Below, in pieces: positions 16,893 through 25,358 of a stretch of 64,000 bases of DNA. Source of the stretch: Gemmatimonadota bacterium (GTDB lineage Bacteria > Gemmatimonadota > Gemmatimonadetes > Longimicrobiales > Gaopeijiaceae). Made by a program: the position numbers and the translations under genes. How positions within the stretch are numbered: position 1 is the stretch's first letter; each line of letters starts with the position of its first letter. Where the stretch lies: assembly GCA_041390105.1 (NCBI GenBank), contig JAWKQO010000004.1, positions 372,001 to 436,000 of the forward strand, given 5' to 3'. The notes under the pieces are model-generated. The model did no database searches. It was not told where the DNA came from and saw only the letters and a program-made list of their open reading frames with translations.

Positions 16893-18476
16893 ATGGTCCG
16901 CCCACGTCCACGTTCCCTTCTGGCGCTCGGCGCTTTCCTGCCCCTCGCGGCCAGCGCGCCCCTGGGTGCGCAGAGACCAGGACGCTTCGCGGGTCCAGAA
17001 CGGTTGGTGGTCGGCCTCGAGTACGCAGTGCTCGACAACGCCCGCTTGGTGCGCTCGATGGCGGCGACCTTCGCCGAGACCGGCCTTCCCGGCATGAAGC
17101 ACTACGTGGAAGCGGTCTCGTGGGGCGAGATGCAGAAGGGCCCCGATCGACCGATCGACTTCCGTACCATGGACCTGTTCGTACGCGAGTACCAGGCGCA
17201 GGGCTTCACTGAGCTGACGTTGTCGTTGAAGCCCCACAGTCCTTGGGGCTCGAGGGACGTCTCGCGACTGCGGAGCACCAATGCCAGCCCCAAGCCGGAG
17301 TACCGAGAGCATTTCCGGGCCTGGGTACACGACGTGGTCGAGCGCTACGATGGCGACGGCCAGAGAGACATGCCCGGGTTGCGCTGGCCGGTTCGCTTCG
17401 TCGAGATCGGAAACGAGTTCTCCAGTTACGAGCCGGAACCGGTCGAGGAGTATCTGGAGACGCTGGCCATCGCCTACCAGGCCGCGCACGCCGCCTTCGC
17501 CGACGTCCGCGTAGGCCATGCCGCGTTCCTGATCACACCGGTCGACTTGGCCCATCGTGATCCGGACGGCTACGCGCAGGTGTGGGAGGAGACCCGGCGA
17601 GTGGACACGCACCACGGCCTCGACGACCTGCGGGCGGTGCTCGATCGACCCGACCTCTTCGACTTCGTGAACCTGCACAACCTGGGCAGTCCCTACGAGA
17701 TCGAGCACATGATGCGCTGGGTGCACTACGAGATGGACCTGCGGGGTTGGGTCAAACCGGTGGTCATCAGCGACACCACGCCCACGTCCTACATCGCCTG
17801 GGGACCGGCCACTACCTGCGAAGGCCCCAATCTGGGCCTGATCACATCCCCGGCCACCGAAGCCGATCGCTGCCGGATCGCGGCGTTCTTTCGCCGCCTC
17901 GTGGACCGCGACCCCGAGGCCCTGGCCTGGGCACGAGGGTTCGTGGCCGCCGATCACGTGCAGCGCGCCATCATCGCCGCCGAACAGGGCGTCCGTCTCA
18001 TCAACCTGGCGTTCGTCGACGACCTGGGCTTCGCCACCTTCAAGGCGTTCCAGGCAGGCGCCGGGTTGGCGGCGTGGGGCGGCGCGCTGCGCATCAGCCA
18101 CTTCACCGGCCGCGTGCAGGAGCGCTATCCCGCCTACTACGCCCTGGGTCAACTCATGGCGGTGTTGGGAGACTACCGCTCGGTGGAGCGGGTGGACGGC
18201 GCCGCGGCAGCGGCACGCGTCTACCGGGTCGACGGGGAAGCCGGCCCGGTCTGGGTGGCCTGGCTCGAACCGGGGCGGGCGCTCCTACCCGAGGACGACG
18301 CCCCGAGCGAGGTCGTTCGTCTCCAGATCGACGCTCCGGAGGTCCAGATCGAAGCCACGATCACACGGCTGGGTCAGAGCGAGCCCCAGATCTCCACGAA
18401 GGCCACCCAAGGGGGCTGGATCGAAATGGTGCTCACCCCCACGCCGGTCTTCCTGCGGCCCGTGAACCGGGAGTAG
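16893..18476 (+). CDS. Exported glycoside-hydrolase-like (clan A barrel) protein
   Basis: 527 residues from the ATG at 16893 with GAGG upstream. A signal peptide (SLLALGAFLPLAASAPLGAQ) leads to a TIM-barrel-like body with VRFVEIGNEFSSYEP, where the Asn-Glu pair fits the acid/base position of clan GH-A enzymes. Other barrel-like blocks are FVNLHNLGSPYEIEHM and the late strand KPVVISDTTPTSYIAWG. In typical members a glutamate nucleophile ends this late strand; I see Ser-Asp there, so activity is uncertain. A C-terminal beta domain follows (residues ~430-527). It diverges from the reductase-RidA gene across 133 bases. Confidence 0.65.
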   Translation: MVRPRPRSLLALGAFLPLAASAPLGAQRPGRFAGPERLVVGLEYAVLDNARLVRSMAATFAETGLPGMKHYVEAVSWGEMQKGPDRPIDFRTMDLFVREYQAQGFTELTLSLKPHSPWGSRDVSRLRSTNASPKPEYREHFRAWVHDVVERYDGDGQRDMPGLRWPVRFVEIGNEFSSYEPEPVEEYLETLAIAYQAAHAAFADVRVGHAAFLITPVDLAHRDPDGYAQVWEETRRVDTHHGLDDLRAVLDRPDLFDFVNLHNLGSPYEIEHMMRWVHYEMDLRGWVKPVVISDTTPTSYIAWGPATTCEGPNLGLITSPATEADRCRIAAFFRRLVDRDPEALAWARGFVAADHVQRAIIAAEQGVRLINLAFVDDLGFATFKAFQAGAGLAAWGGALRISHFTGRVQERYPAYYALGQLMAVLGDYRSVERVDGAAAAARVYRVDGEAGPVWVAWLEPGRALLPEDDAPSEVVRLQIDAPEVQIEATITRLGQSEPQISTKATQGGWIEMVLTPTPVFLRPVNRE

Positions 18477-18507
18477 CCGCCCGCCGCCCCTACACGCGAC
18501 CGTTTGG

Positions 18508-18936
18508 TCAGTGCGCGCCTTCCACCCGGATCGTGACCGCGTAGGACGCCGGGTCGATCGGCGTGCGCTCGTGCGGTGCCGGCTCCACCGAAACGATCGT
18601 GACGCGCACGCCGTTCCACTCGGCGATGCGGGGATCGACCGCGGTGTTGAGCTGGAAGGGCACCGTCGGACCACTGCCCGCAGCGATTCCGAAGCCGGCC
18701 CTCAGATTCCCCTGCCACACGCAGGTGACGTCCACCGGGCAGCGGGAATCCTCGAGGACCTCGTCCAGCACCACGCGCAACACGCTCTCGGGCACCCTTT
18801 GCTCCTGTCCCACGCGCAACTGCAGCTCGGCGGGCGCCCCCAGGCGAACGTCGCTGGCGTCGACCGGCGATGGCAGCGGTCCGCTGCAGGCCCACGCTCC
18901 CACGAGCAGCACGATTCCCACGATTCGTTCGCGCAC
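18508..18936 (-). CDS. Exported small hypothetical protein, possible lipoprotein
   Basis: 142 residues from a GTG at 18936 preceded by GGAGGCGGAG. The signal segment IVGIVLLVGAWACSG ends at a cysteine in an atypical lipobox (AWAC). The mature part is beta-rich, with two further cysteines in DSRCPVDVTCVWQGN, a pattern seen in small exported hypotheticals where the pair probably forms a disulfide. I recognise no function. It converges on the glycosidase-like gene with 31 bases between, and lies 110 bases upstream of the kbl stop on the same strand. Confidence 0.65.
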   Translation of the reverse strand: MRERIVGIVLLVGAWACSGPLPSPVDASDVRLGAPAELQLRVGQEQRVPESVLRVVLDEVLEDSRCPVDVTCVWQGNLRAGFGIAAGSGPTVPFQLNTAVDPRIAEWNGVRVTIVSVEPAPHERTPIDPASYAVTIRVEGAH

Positions 18937-19046
18937 GTCTCCGCCTCCTCCCCGTTCCCCACGGTGCCGGACCCGCTCATCCCGGGAGCGGCGTCCCAGC
19001 GTTAGAACGATCCGCACACTCCGGTCCGGACGCCCCTTCCCCCTTG

Positions 19047-20273
19047 CTACCCCGGGTAGGCGGCCAGAAGCTCCAGAACGTGGTCGATGTCCGCCTCGGT
19101 GTGGTCTGCGTTGACCTGAGCGCGAATCTCCTCATCTCCCTTGGGCACAACGGGATAGGCAAGACCGGTCACCAGCACCCCCTGCTCGAAGAGGTAGCGG
19201 ACCAGGTCCCGCGTGCGGCCGGTGTCGCGGATCATGAGGGGCACCACAGGGTGCTCGCCCGGGATGGTTTCGATGCCGATGCGAGTCAGGCCCTCCTCGA
19301 AGCGCCGCGTGAGTGCCCGCAGCCGCTTCAGCAGCTCCAAGCCCTCGGCGCTGTCCACGATCTCCAGGGAACGGAGCGCCGCCCGTGCCTCCCCGGGCGT
19401 GATCGGGTTGGAGTAGATGTACATCTGGGAGCTCTCGCGCAGAAAGCGGACGAGCGCCTCGTTGGACGCGACGTATCCGCCGTTGACGCCGAACGCCTTG
19501 CCCAGCGTCCCGACCAGCACGTCGGCCGGGGGCGACCCGGTATACTCCTCGGTCCCCCGCCCCGTTCGGCCAAAGGCCCCGACGCCGTGCGAGTCGTCGA
19601 CGACCACGACGACGTTCTCCTCGTACGCAGCATCGTGGCGGGCGCAGATCTCCATGATCCGGTCCAGAGGCGCGTGATCCCCGCGCATGCTGAAGATGCC
19701 GTCCGTGACCACCAGGGCTCGCCGGGCCGTTGCGGCGAACCGGGCCAGCGCGTGCTCGAGCGCTCCCACGTCGTTGTGACCGTAGACGGCCTTGTCGAGG
19801 GGCCGCGCCAGTCGCATGGCGTTGATGATGCAGTTGTGGTTGAGCGCGTCGCTGATCAGCACCGTCTGGTCGGTCACGAGCGGCGTGATGGTCGAGACGA
19901 CGGTGGCGTACGCGGAGGAGAAGATCATGGCCGCGTCGCGCCCGTGGAACGAGGCCAGCCGCCTCTCCAGCTCGACGTGCGGGGTGTAGGTGCCGCTGAT
20001 GAAACGCACGGCGCCCGGCCCCGCACCGAACTGGCGCGCGGCCTCCTCTTCCGCAGCGATCACGTCGGCCCGCAGTCCCAGCCCCAGATAGGAGTTGGAG
20101 TTCATGCGGATGAACTCCTTGTCCCCCTGGCCCTCCAGGAGAAAGCGTGGACCTCGCTCGCCCGCCGCGGGCAGCACTGCCCGGACCACCGCTTCGGCCC
20201 CCTTGGCCGTACCTGCGGATTCCAGACTTTGAACGTGAGCAGCGAGAACGGGAGACAGTCGGTCCGTTGGCAT
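19047..20273 (-). CDS. kbl: 2-amino-3-ketobutyrate CoA ligase (glycine C-acetyltransferase)
   Basis: 408 residues from the ATG at 20273. It belongs to the alpha-oxoamine synthase family of PLP enzymes: MNSNSYLGL, SDALNHNCIINAMR, VVVVDDSHGVGAFG with the cofactor aspartate, and LVGTLGKAFGVNGGY with the Schiff-base lysine Lys259. Kbl splits 2-amino-3-ketobutyrate with CoA into glycine and acetyl-CoA. The threonine dehydrogenase gene ends 26 bases upstream on the same strand, which supports Kbl over the related BioF, HemA or serine palmitoyltransferase. Confidence 0.92.
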   Translation of the reverse strand: MPTDRLSPVLAAHVQSLESAGTAKGAEAVVRAVLPAAGERGPRFLLEGQGDKEFIRMNSNSYLGLGLRADVIAAEEEAARQFGAGPGAVRFISGTYTPHVELERRLASFHGRDAAMIFSSAYATVVSTITPLVTDQTVLISDALNHNCIINAMRLARPLDKAVYGHNDVGALEHALARFAATARRALVVTDGIFSMRGDHAPLDRIMEICARHDAAYEENVVVVVDDSHGVGAFGRTGRGTEEYTGSPPADVLVGTLGKAFGVNGGYVASNEALVRFLRESSQMYIYSNPITPGEARAALRSLEIVDSAEGLELLKRLRALTRRFEEGLTRIGIETIPGEHPVVPLMIRDTGRTRDLVRYLFEQGVLVTGLAYPVVPKGDEEIRAQVNADHTEADIDHVLELLAAYPG

Positions 20274-20299
20274 ACCGGGGTCGTCCTGGTTGGAGCGGG

Positions 20300-21247
20300 T
20301 CAGAGACCGAGCTTGGCCCGGAGCTTCTCGATCATGTCCGCAGTCATGCGGGGAAGGTCGTACTCCGCCTTCCAACCCCATTCAGCGGCGGCGGCGGAGT
20401 CGTCGATGCGGCGGGGCCAGGAATCGGCGATCGCCTGGCGCACGGGGTCCACGGCGTAGTCGATGCGGAAGCCGGGGACGTGCTTGCGGATCTCCTCGGC
20501 CAGGCGTTCGGGCGTGAACTGCATGGCGGCCACGTTGAACGCATTGCGATGCGTCAGCCCTGCTGGATCCGCCTCCATCACCTCGATCGCAGCGCGGATG
20601 CCATCCGGCATGTACATCATGTCCAACTGCGTATCGGGGCCCAGGAAGCAGGTGTAGTGCCCCTTCTCCAGGGCGTGATAGAAGATGTCGACGGCGTAGT
20701 CGGTGGTCCCCCCGCCGGGAGGAGCCACGTAGGAGATCAGGCCAGGAAAGCGCACACCGCGAGTATCCAGCCCGAAGCGGCTGTGGTAGTAGTCGCACAG
20801 CAACTCACCGGCGACCTTGGTCACGCCGTACATGGTGACTGGACGCTGGATGGTGTCCTGGGGCGTCGGATCGCGCGGCGTCCCGGGGCCGAAGGCACCG
20901 ATGGAGCTGGGGGTGAACACGGCGCACTCGTGCGTGCGCGCCACCTCCAGCACGCTCAGCAGCGTTCCCATGTTGACGCGGTAGGCCAGCTGCGGGTCCC
21001 GCTCCCCCACCGCCGAGAGGATCGCGGCCAGGTGGTAGATCGCATCGGCCCGGTGCCGCATCACGGCACCCGCCACTGCATCCGCGTCGGAGCAGTCCAA
21101 CACCTGGAAGAGGCCATCACCGGAAGGCTCGGCGGGTGGCCGGATGTCGGTGGCGAGCACGGCGTTCTCGCCGTAACGGGCACGTAGGGCGGGGACCAGC
21201 TCCGAGCCGATCTGCCCGCCGGCCCCCGTGACCAGAATCCGCTTCAT
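20300..21247 (-). CDS. tdh: NAD-dependent L-threonine 3-dehydrogenase, short-chain (SDR) type
   Basis: 315 residues, ATG at 21247 with GAGGA five bases upstream. It is an extended SDR/epimerase fold: VTGAGGQIGSELV binds NAD, HLAAILSAVGERDP follows, and the catalytic Tyr-Lys pair is in MYGVTKVAGELL. Blocks such as FTPSSIGAFGP, RFPGLISY and the C-terminal WPRRIDDS match SDR-type threonine dehydrogenases rather than sugar epimerases. Its product, 2-amino-3-ketobutyrate, is the substrate of the adjoining kbl, so the pair turns threonine into glycine and acetyl-CoA. This type differs from the zinc MDR-type Tdh of E. coli. Confidence 0.9.
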   Translation of the reverse strand: MKRILVTGAGGQIGSELVPALRARYGENAVLATDIRPPAEPSGDGLFQVLDCSDADAVAGAVMRHRADAIYHLAAILSAVGERDPQLAYRVNMGTLLSVLEVARTHECAVFTPSSIGAFGPGTPRDPTPQDTIQRPVTMYGVTKVAGELLCDYYHSRFGLDTRGVRFPGLISYVAPPGGGTTDYAVDIFYHALEKGHYTCFLGPDTQLDMMYMPDGIRAAIEVMEADPAGLTHRNAFNVAAMQFTPERLAEEIRKHVPGFRIDYAVDPVRQAIADSWPRRIDDSAAAAEWGWKAEYDLPRMTADMIEKLRAKLGL

Positions 21248-21351
21248 CTCATCCTCGCAGGTGGACTCCCGCCCCGGGCGGGGCGGCCCGCAAGGTAGGG
21301 AGGGCGCCGGGGGCCCGCATCCCCTTGATCGGTGGGCCCTTCAGCTCCTCC

Positions 21352-22251
21352 TCAGATCGCCACCTCCGGCTCTGCGTAGGTCTGGTTCTGGCCCTGCCAG
21401 CGCCGCCACAACGTGACCACCCAGGCGCCAGAGCCCAGCGCACCCGCGAGCGGGGCCACGAACTGGCCGAAGATCGGGATCAGAGCCGCCACCAGCAGGA
21501 CGGCGATGCCGAGCGCTGCCCCCGCGAACGGCCGGGTCCCCGTACGCCGATCCACCGCGTGCAGGATGGCTTCTCCCAGGGCGGTGCCGGCCAGCAGGTA
21601 GCCCACGAAGCCCAGCGCCGGCAACACCACCAGGAAGACCCCGAGCCCCGCCGGGAGGCCCACGACCGTGGGCATCACCGCGACGCCCAGGATCGGGAGG
21701 ACCAGCCACACCAAGGCGGTCGCCACCAGCGTGGCCTTCAGGTTTCCGACCAATGTGGTACCCACGGAGCGCACGCCTTCGGGCGCCAGCCCGGCCAGAA
21801 GCAGGCCGGCGACCAACGCCAGGGCAGCCATACCCAAGACAACGAAGAGACCGAAGAACCAGGCGCCGGTCATGGCCTGGCGCTCCACTCCGCTGCGGAC
21901 CCGCCCCAGCACCTCGGTGCCCTCTTCCTGCGTCAGGGTCGAGCGCACGAGCTCGACATCCTCACGCACGGTGGCACCGTCCTCGAGCCGCACGTCCGAC
22001 GCGCCCGCGAAGACGTGGCCGATGTCGGCACCGCGCAGCAGCGCGTGTCCGCGGACCACGACCACCAACTCGGCGCTCCCCTCGACGGTAGCCGTTCCGT
22101 CCACCACGACGAGCGCGCCCACGCGTGTGCCTTCCGCGACCGTGGCGTCCCCTCCGATGCGGATGAGCACCCCGCCGCTGTCGGGAGCTTGCGCGTGCAG
22201 GGCGGCCAGTGGCACCAGGAGAAGGGTCAGCGCGGCCAGCACAGACTTCAC
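21352..22251 (-). CDS. Exported polymer-forming (bactofilin-like) domain with C-terminal membrane helices
   Basis: 299 residues from a GTG at 22251 that overlaps the DUF4342 stop by GTGA, so translation is coupled. A signal peptide (LLLVPLAALHAQ) precedes a repetitive beta-strand region, residues ~28-115. This region reads like a short bactofilin/beta-helix, with GALVVVDGTATVEGSAELV and VRLEDGATVREDVEL. Four to five transmembrane helices fill residues ~128-285. The topology suggests a periplasmic beta stack held on an inner-membrane bundle. Function is unknown; coupling to DUF4342 suggests a joint membrane role. Confidence 0.65.
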   Translation of the reverse strand: MKSVLAALTLLLVPLAALHAQAPDSGGVLIRIGGDATVAEGTRVGALVVVDGTATVEGSAELVVVVRGHALLRGADIGHVFAGASDVRLEDGATVREDVELVRSTLTQEEGTEVLGRVRSGVERQAMTGAWFFGLFVVLGMAALALVAGLLLAGLAPEGVRSVGTTLVGNLKATLVATALVWLVLPILGVAVMPTVVGLPAGLGVFLVVLPALGFVGYLLAGTALGEAILHAVDRRTGTRPFAGAALGIAVLLVAALIPIFGQFVAPLAGALGSGAWVVTLWRRWQGQNQTYAEPEVAI

Positions 22252-22523
22252 CCCTCGCGTTCCACCTCGATCGAGCAGTCGGCGACCAGCGCTGCGATGG
22301 CCCCGATGGCTGCCCAGACCGGTGCCACCAGCGCACCCACCACACCAACGGTGAGCGGCACCTCGATCAGAACCTTGTCCTGTTCGTTGCGGATGATGAG
22401 GCGACGCACATTTCCCTGGTGCAGCAACTCCTTCACCTTGGCCACGACGCGGTCACCGCTGACCCGGTGCTTCTCCCTCGTTTCCTCCTCCATCTCCACG
22501 GTCGGAATCTCTACGGTTTCCAT
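22248..22523 (-). CDS. DUF4342-family protein
   Basis: 91 residues from the ATG at 22523 with GGAGG five bases upstream. It matches the DUF4342 pattern: a charged N-terminus, then GDRVVAKVKELLHQGNVRRL and a conserved hydrophobic block (IEVPLTVGVVGALVAPVWAA) that may span the membrane. The family has no known biochemistry. It diverges from the YflT-like stress protein gene and is coupled to the bactofilin-like gene by GTGA. Confidence 0.85.
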   Translation of the reverse strand: METVEIPTVEMEEETREKHRVSGDRVVAKVKELLHQGNVRRLIIRNEQDKVLIEVPLTVGVVGALVAPVWAAIGAIAALVADCSIEVEREG

Positions 22524-22674
22524 AACGCCTCCTTGGCACCGGAGCAGGACGCGCCGATGCTTTCCTTTGCGCAATCGGGACACACGGATTGTAGGAACGT
22601 CAGGAAGAGCCGTCCGTCGGGGGGGGTGCGGCGCTCCGTGCCAGGAGAACCCCCCACCGCGTCAAGCGCGTCGC

Positions 22675-22691
22675 CCGGGGAACCTCCCCGG
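22675..22691. promoter_or_regulatory. Inverted repeat in the divergent DUF4342/stress-protein promoter region
   Basis: CCGGGGA-ACC-TCCCCGG has seven-base perfect arms and lies midway in the 269-base gap between divergent genes. It could be an operator shared by both. A chance hairpin is also possible. Confidence 0.3.
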
Positions 22692-22792
22692 CCCCTTCCA
22701 CAGGGGCGCGTAGCCCCCGCTCTGGGGCGTTTTCCCGACAGACTGCACCACCGATTTGCGTGATGGTCAAGCAGCCCAACAGGAGGAGCGAC

Positions 22793-23293
22793 ATGTCCCG
22801 CACGGCCGTAGGCATCTATCACGACCCGGCGGCGGCCTCGGAGGCGATCCACGCCCTGGTCGACGCGGGGGTGCCCGTCGATGAGATCAGCGTCGTGATG
22901 CAGGAAGCAGCCGGGACCCACGACGTCCCGGTGGAGGATCACACCAAGGGGACACGCGGGGCGGTTCTGGGCGGAGCCATCGGTGCAGCCCTCGGAGCCG
23001 TGGGGGGTGTATTGGTGTCGACCGGCGTCATCGCGGCGCCCGGTCTGGCGCTGTTGGCCGCTGGTCCGCTAACGGCCGCGTTCAAAGGCGCGTGGGTCGG
23101 CGGCGCGTTCGGAGAGGTTTCCGGCCTCCTCGAAGGTCTCGGTCGGCTGGAAAGCGACGTGGACCTGAGCCAGGAAGACCTGGTGAACGGCGCGGCCTTG
23201 ATCGCCATCCACAGCGACGACCTGCACGACGTGGCCATGAACGTGCTTACGCGCACCGGGGCGGAACGTCTGGACGAGAACGACACGGTGTAG
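22793..23293 (+). CDS. YflT / general-stress-protein-17M-like protein with glycine-zipper
   Basis: 166 residues from the ATG at 22793, with AGGAGGAG upstream. The N-terminus (TAVGIYHDPAAASEAIHALV, then DEISVVMQEAA) matches the general-stress YflT domain. Residues ~55-115 are a glycine-rich hydrophobic stretch (AVLGGAIGAALGAVGGVLVS) that may insert into membrane. The acidic C-terminus DLVNGAALIAIHSDDLHD completes an alpha/beta fold. Such proteins are stress-induced and of unknown mechanism. The divergent DUF4342 pair also has hydrophobic glycine/valine blocks, suggesting a shared envelope-stress context. Confidence 0.7.
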   Translation: MSRTAVGIYHDPAAASEAIHALVDAGVPVDEISVVMQEAAGTHDVPVEDHTKGTRGAVLGGAIGAALGAVGGVLVSTGVIAAPGLALLAAGPLTAAFKGAWVGGAFGEVSGLLEGLGRLESDVDLSQEDLVNGAALIAIHSDDLHDVAMNVLTRTGAERLDENDTV

Positions 23294-23318
23294 GCGCCGC
23301 CGTCCTCGCCGCCCGCGT

Positions 23319-24050
23319 TCAGAGGCCGAGACGGCTCAAGAGCCACAGCGCCCCGAGCCCGATCACGAACGCGGCCAGCGTTTCCAGGGAACGAGGTGTC
23401 TCCCCGGCTTCCTTGATCTCCGGGACGAGATCTGCCGCCCCGATGTAGAGAAAGTTCCCCGCCGCGAAGGGGACCAGCGCGGAGACGTCCGTGTGTCGGG
23501 CGGCGAAGTAGGCCACCAAGCCGCCGACCAGGAAGGTCAGGCCCGAGGCGAGATTCCACAGCAGCGCCGAGCGCCGGGGCCACCCTCCGTGGATCAGGAC
23601 GCCGAAGTCACCCAGCTCCTGAGGCACCTCATGCGCGGCCGCCGCCAGCCACGTCATCACTCCCAGGCGAACGTCGAGGATGAAGGTTCCCGCCACGGCC
23701 AAGCCGCCGATGAAGTTGTGGAGCGCGTCGCCCAGCAGGATCAGGTAGGTGAGCGGCCGTCGTCGGGACGGACGGCGGCAGTGGTGGAAGTGGAGCGCCT
23801 GCTCCAGCACCAGGAACGAGACGAATCCCAGGGCGAGCCAGGTCATGGCCCCCGCCAGGTCGCCTGTCGCAACCAGCGCGGCCGGAACGAGATGGAAGAG
23901 CGCACCTCCGATCAGCGATCCGGCCGCCAGCGCCACCAGCGGCAGGATCAGCCGATCGAGGGTACGTTCCTCCAAGCGCGCGGTGAGTCCACCGACGAGC
24001 GCGATCGCGCTCATCAGCAGACCTCCGCCCACAATCCAGAGGAGGACCAC
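23319..24050 (-). CDS. ZIP-family divalent metal transporter
   Basis: 243 residues from a GTG at 24050. About seven to eight membrane helices are visible. Metal-site helices are LLGDALHNFIGGLAVAG (TM4) and AAHEVPQELGDFGVLIHGG (TM5). The TM5 motif HExPxExGDF is intact, but in TM4 the usual Asp of HNFxDG is Gly. A histidine patch (ALHFHHCRR) lies in the TM3-TM4 loop. It should move zinc or iron into the cytoplasm. The di-haem peroxidase gene ends 17 bases upstream, so the two are probably co-transcribed. Confidence 0.88.
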   Translation of the reverse strand: MVLLWIVGGGLLMSAIALVGGLTARLEERTLDRLILPLVALAAGSLIGGALFHLVPAALVATGDLAGAMTWLALGFVSFLVLEQALHFHHCRRPSRRRPLTYLILLGDALHNFIGGLAVAGTFILDVRLGVMTWLAAAAHEVPQELGDFGVLIHGGWPRRSALLWNLASGLTFLVGGLVAYFAARHTDVSALVPFAAGNFLYIGAADLVPEIKEAGETPRSLETLAAFVIGLGALWLLSRLGL

Positions 24051-24067
24051 GTCCCCCGCTCCGCGAC

Positions 24068-25189
24068 TCAGTGCGTCCCCGAGGCCGGTTTCACCGTGAG
24101 ATCCGGTGGTGGCGTCTCCGCGGTCGAAGGCGGCAGCACCGGGTAGCGGATCTCCGGCTGGATGCCCGTCAGCGTCCTCAGGAAGGCGGTGATTCGGAAG
24201 ATCTCAGGTTCAGCCAGCTCCGCACCGAGTTGAGCACTGCTCATGACGCGAACCGCGTCCTCCAGGTGGGAGACACTCCCCGAGTGGAAGTACGGGGGCG
24301 TCAGCTCCACGTTCCGCAGGGACGGCGCGCGGAAGACGTAGTTGTCCGCCTCCGTGTTGGTGACCTGTGCACGCCCTCGATCGGCGGGCGGGCGGATCTC
24401 GTCTCCGGGGCTCCGCATCACCCCGAACGGGAAGTAGGCCTGGCCGCCCACGTTCACACCGTTGTGGCAGGAGACACACCCCTTGGACAGGAAGAGTTGG
24501 AGCCCTTCCTTCTCCTCGGCACTCAACGCCTCGGCGTCACCGCCCAGATAGCGATCGAACGGCGAATCCGGGGTGCGGAGCGTCGCCTCGAAGGACTCGA
24601 TGGCCCGCGCCATGTTGTCGAAGGTCACCGGGTCGGAATCGGCGGGAAACGCCTGCGCGAAGCGCTCCCCGTACTCGGGAATGCTCCGCAGCGTCCGCAC
24701 GACGCGGTCCGGATCGCTGCTCATCTCGACGGCGGCCTGCACCGGACCCTTCGCCTGTTCTTCGAGGTCTCGCGCGCGACCATCCCAGAACTGGGCCACG
24801 TTGTAGACAGCATTGAACACGGTGGGCGCGTTACGGGGGCCCTTCTGCCATCCGTGCCCGACCGAGGTCGGGAGCAGGTCGACACCGGCCAGGCCCACGT
24901 TGTGGCAGGTGTTGCAGCTGATCAACCAGCTGGCCGAGAGGCGGGGTTCGAAGTACAGCATCTTGCCCAGCTCGACCTTGGCGGGCGTGGCCGGGTTGTC
25001 CGCGAGCACGGGATCCGCCTCGCCGATGCGCGCAAACATGCCGGCAGGAACCCCGGGGGGAGCAGCGATCTCCGCAGCCGGGGCCGCCGCTTCCGCCGAT
25101 TCCTCTTCGAGGGGCGCCGCGCGAGGCTCACACGCTGACAGAGCGAGGACGAGGGGGGCAAGACCGAGTCCGATCATTCGGCGACACAT
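24068..25189 (-). CDS. Di-haem cytochrome c peroxidase (MauG/CCP family) lipoprotein
   Basis: 373 residues from the ATG at 25189 with GGAGG six bases upstream. The lipoprotein signal ends in LALSAC. There are two CxxCH sites: Cys92-Cys95-His96 in SCNTCHNVGLAG and Cys238-Cys241-His242 in GCVSCHNGVNVGG. The distal block RAPSLRNVELTPPYFHSGSV is typical of bacterial cytochrome c peroxidases, which reduce H2O2 in the periplasm. It sits directly upstream of the ZIP transporter, suggesting metal/oxidative-stress linkage. Confidence 0.92.
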   Translation of the reverse strand: MCRRMIGLGLAPLVLALSACEPRAAPLEEESAEAAAPAAEIAAPPGVPAGMFARIGEADPVLADNPATPAKVELGKMLYFEPRLSASWLISCNTCHNVGLAGVDLLPTSVGHGWQKGPRNAPTVFNAVYNVAQFWDGRARDLEEQAKGPVQAAVEMSSDPDRVVRTLRSIPEYGERFAQAFPADSDPVTFDNMARAIESFEATLRTPDSPFDRYLGGDAEALSAEEKEGLQLFLSKGCVSCHNGVNVGGQAYFPFGVMRSPGDEIRPPADRGRAQVTNTEADNYVFRAPSLRNVELTPPYFHSGSVSHLEDAVRVMSSAQLGAELAEPEIFRITAFLRTLTGIQPEIRYPVLPPSTAETPPPDLTVKPASGTH

Positions 25190-25358
25190 GGGACCCTCCA
25201 GAATGCACGAACCGCGGGGGGATTCCCCGCGGGAGGCACGTTCGACTCGAGCTTCTGGACGATAATCCCTGCGCACCCGGATCTCTGTCGGGCGCCGGAC
25301 CACGCCGCCTGTGGGGAGTCCTTGGCGGGCGGCGCCCGGAAGCTCCGGGTGGGGCGGA

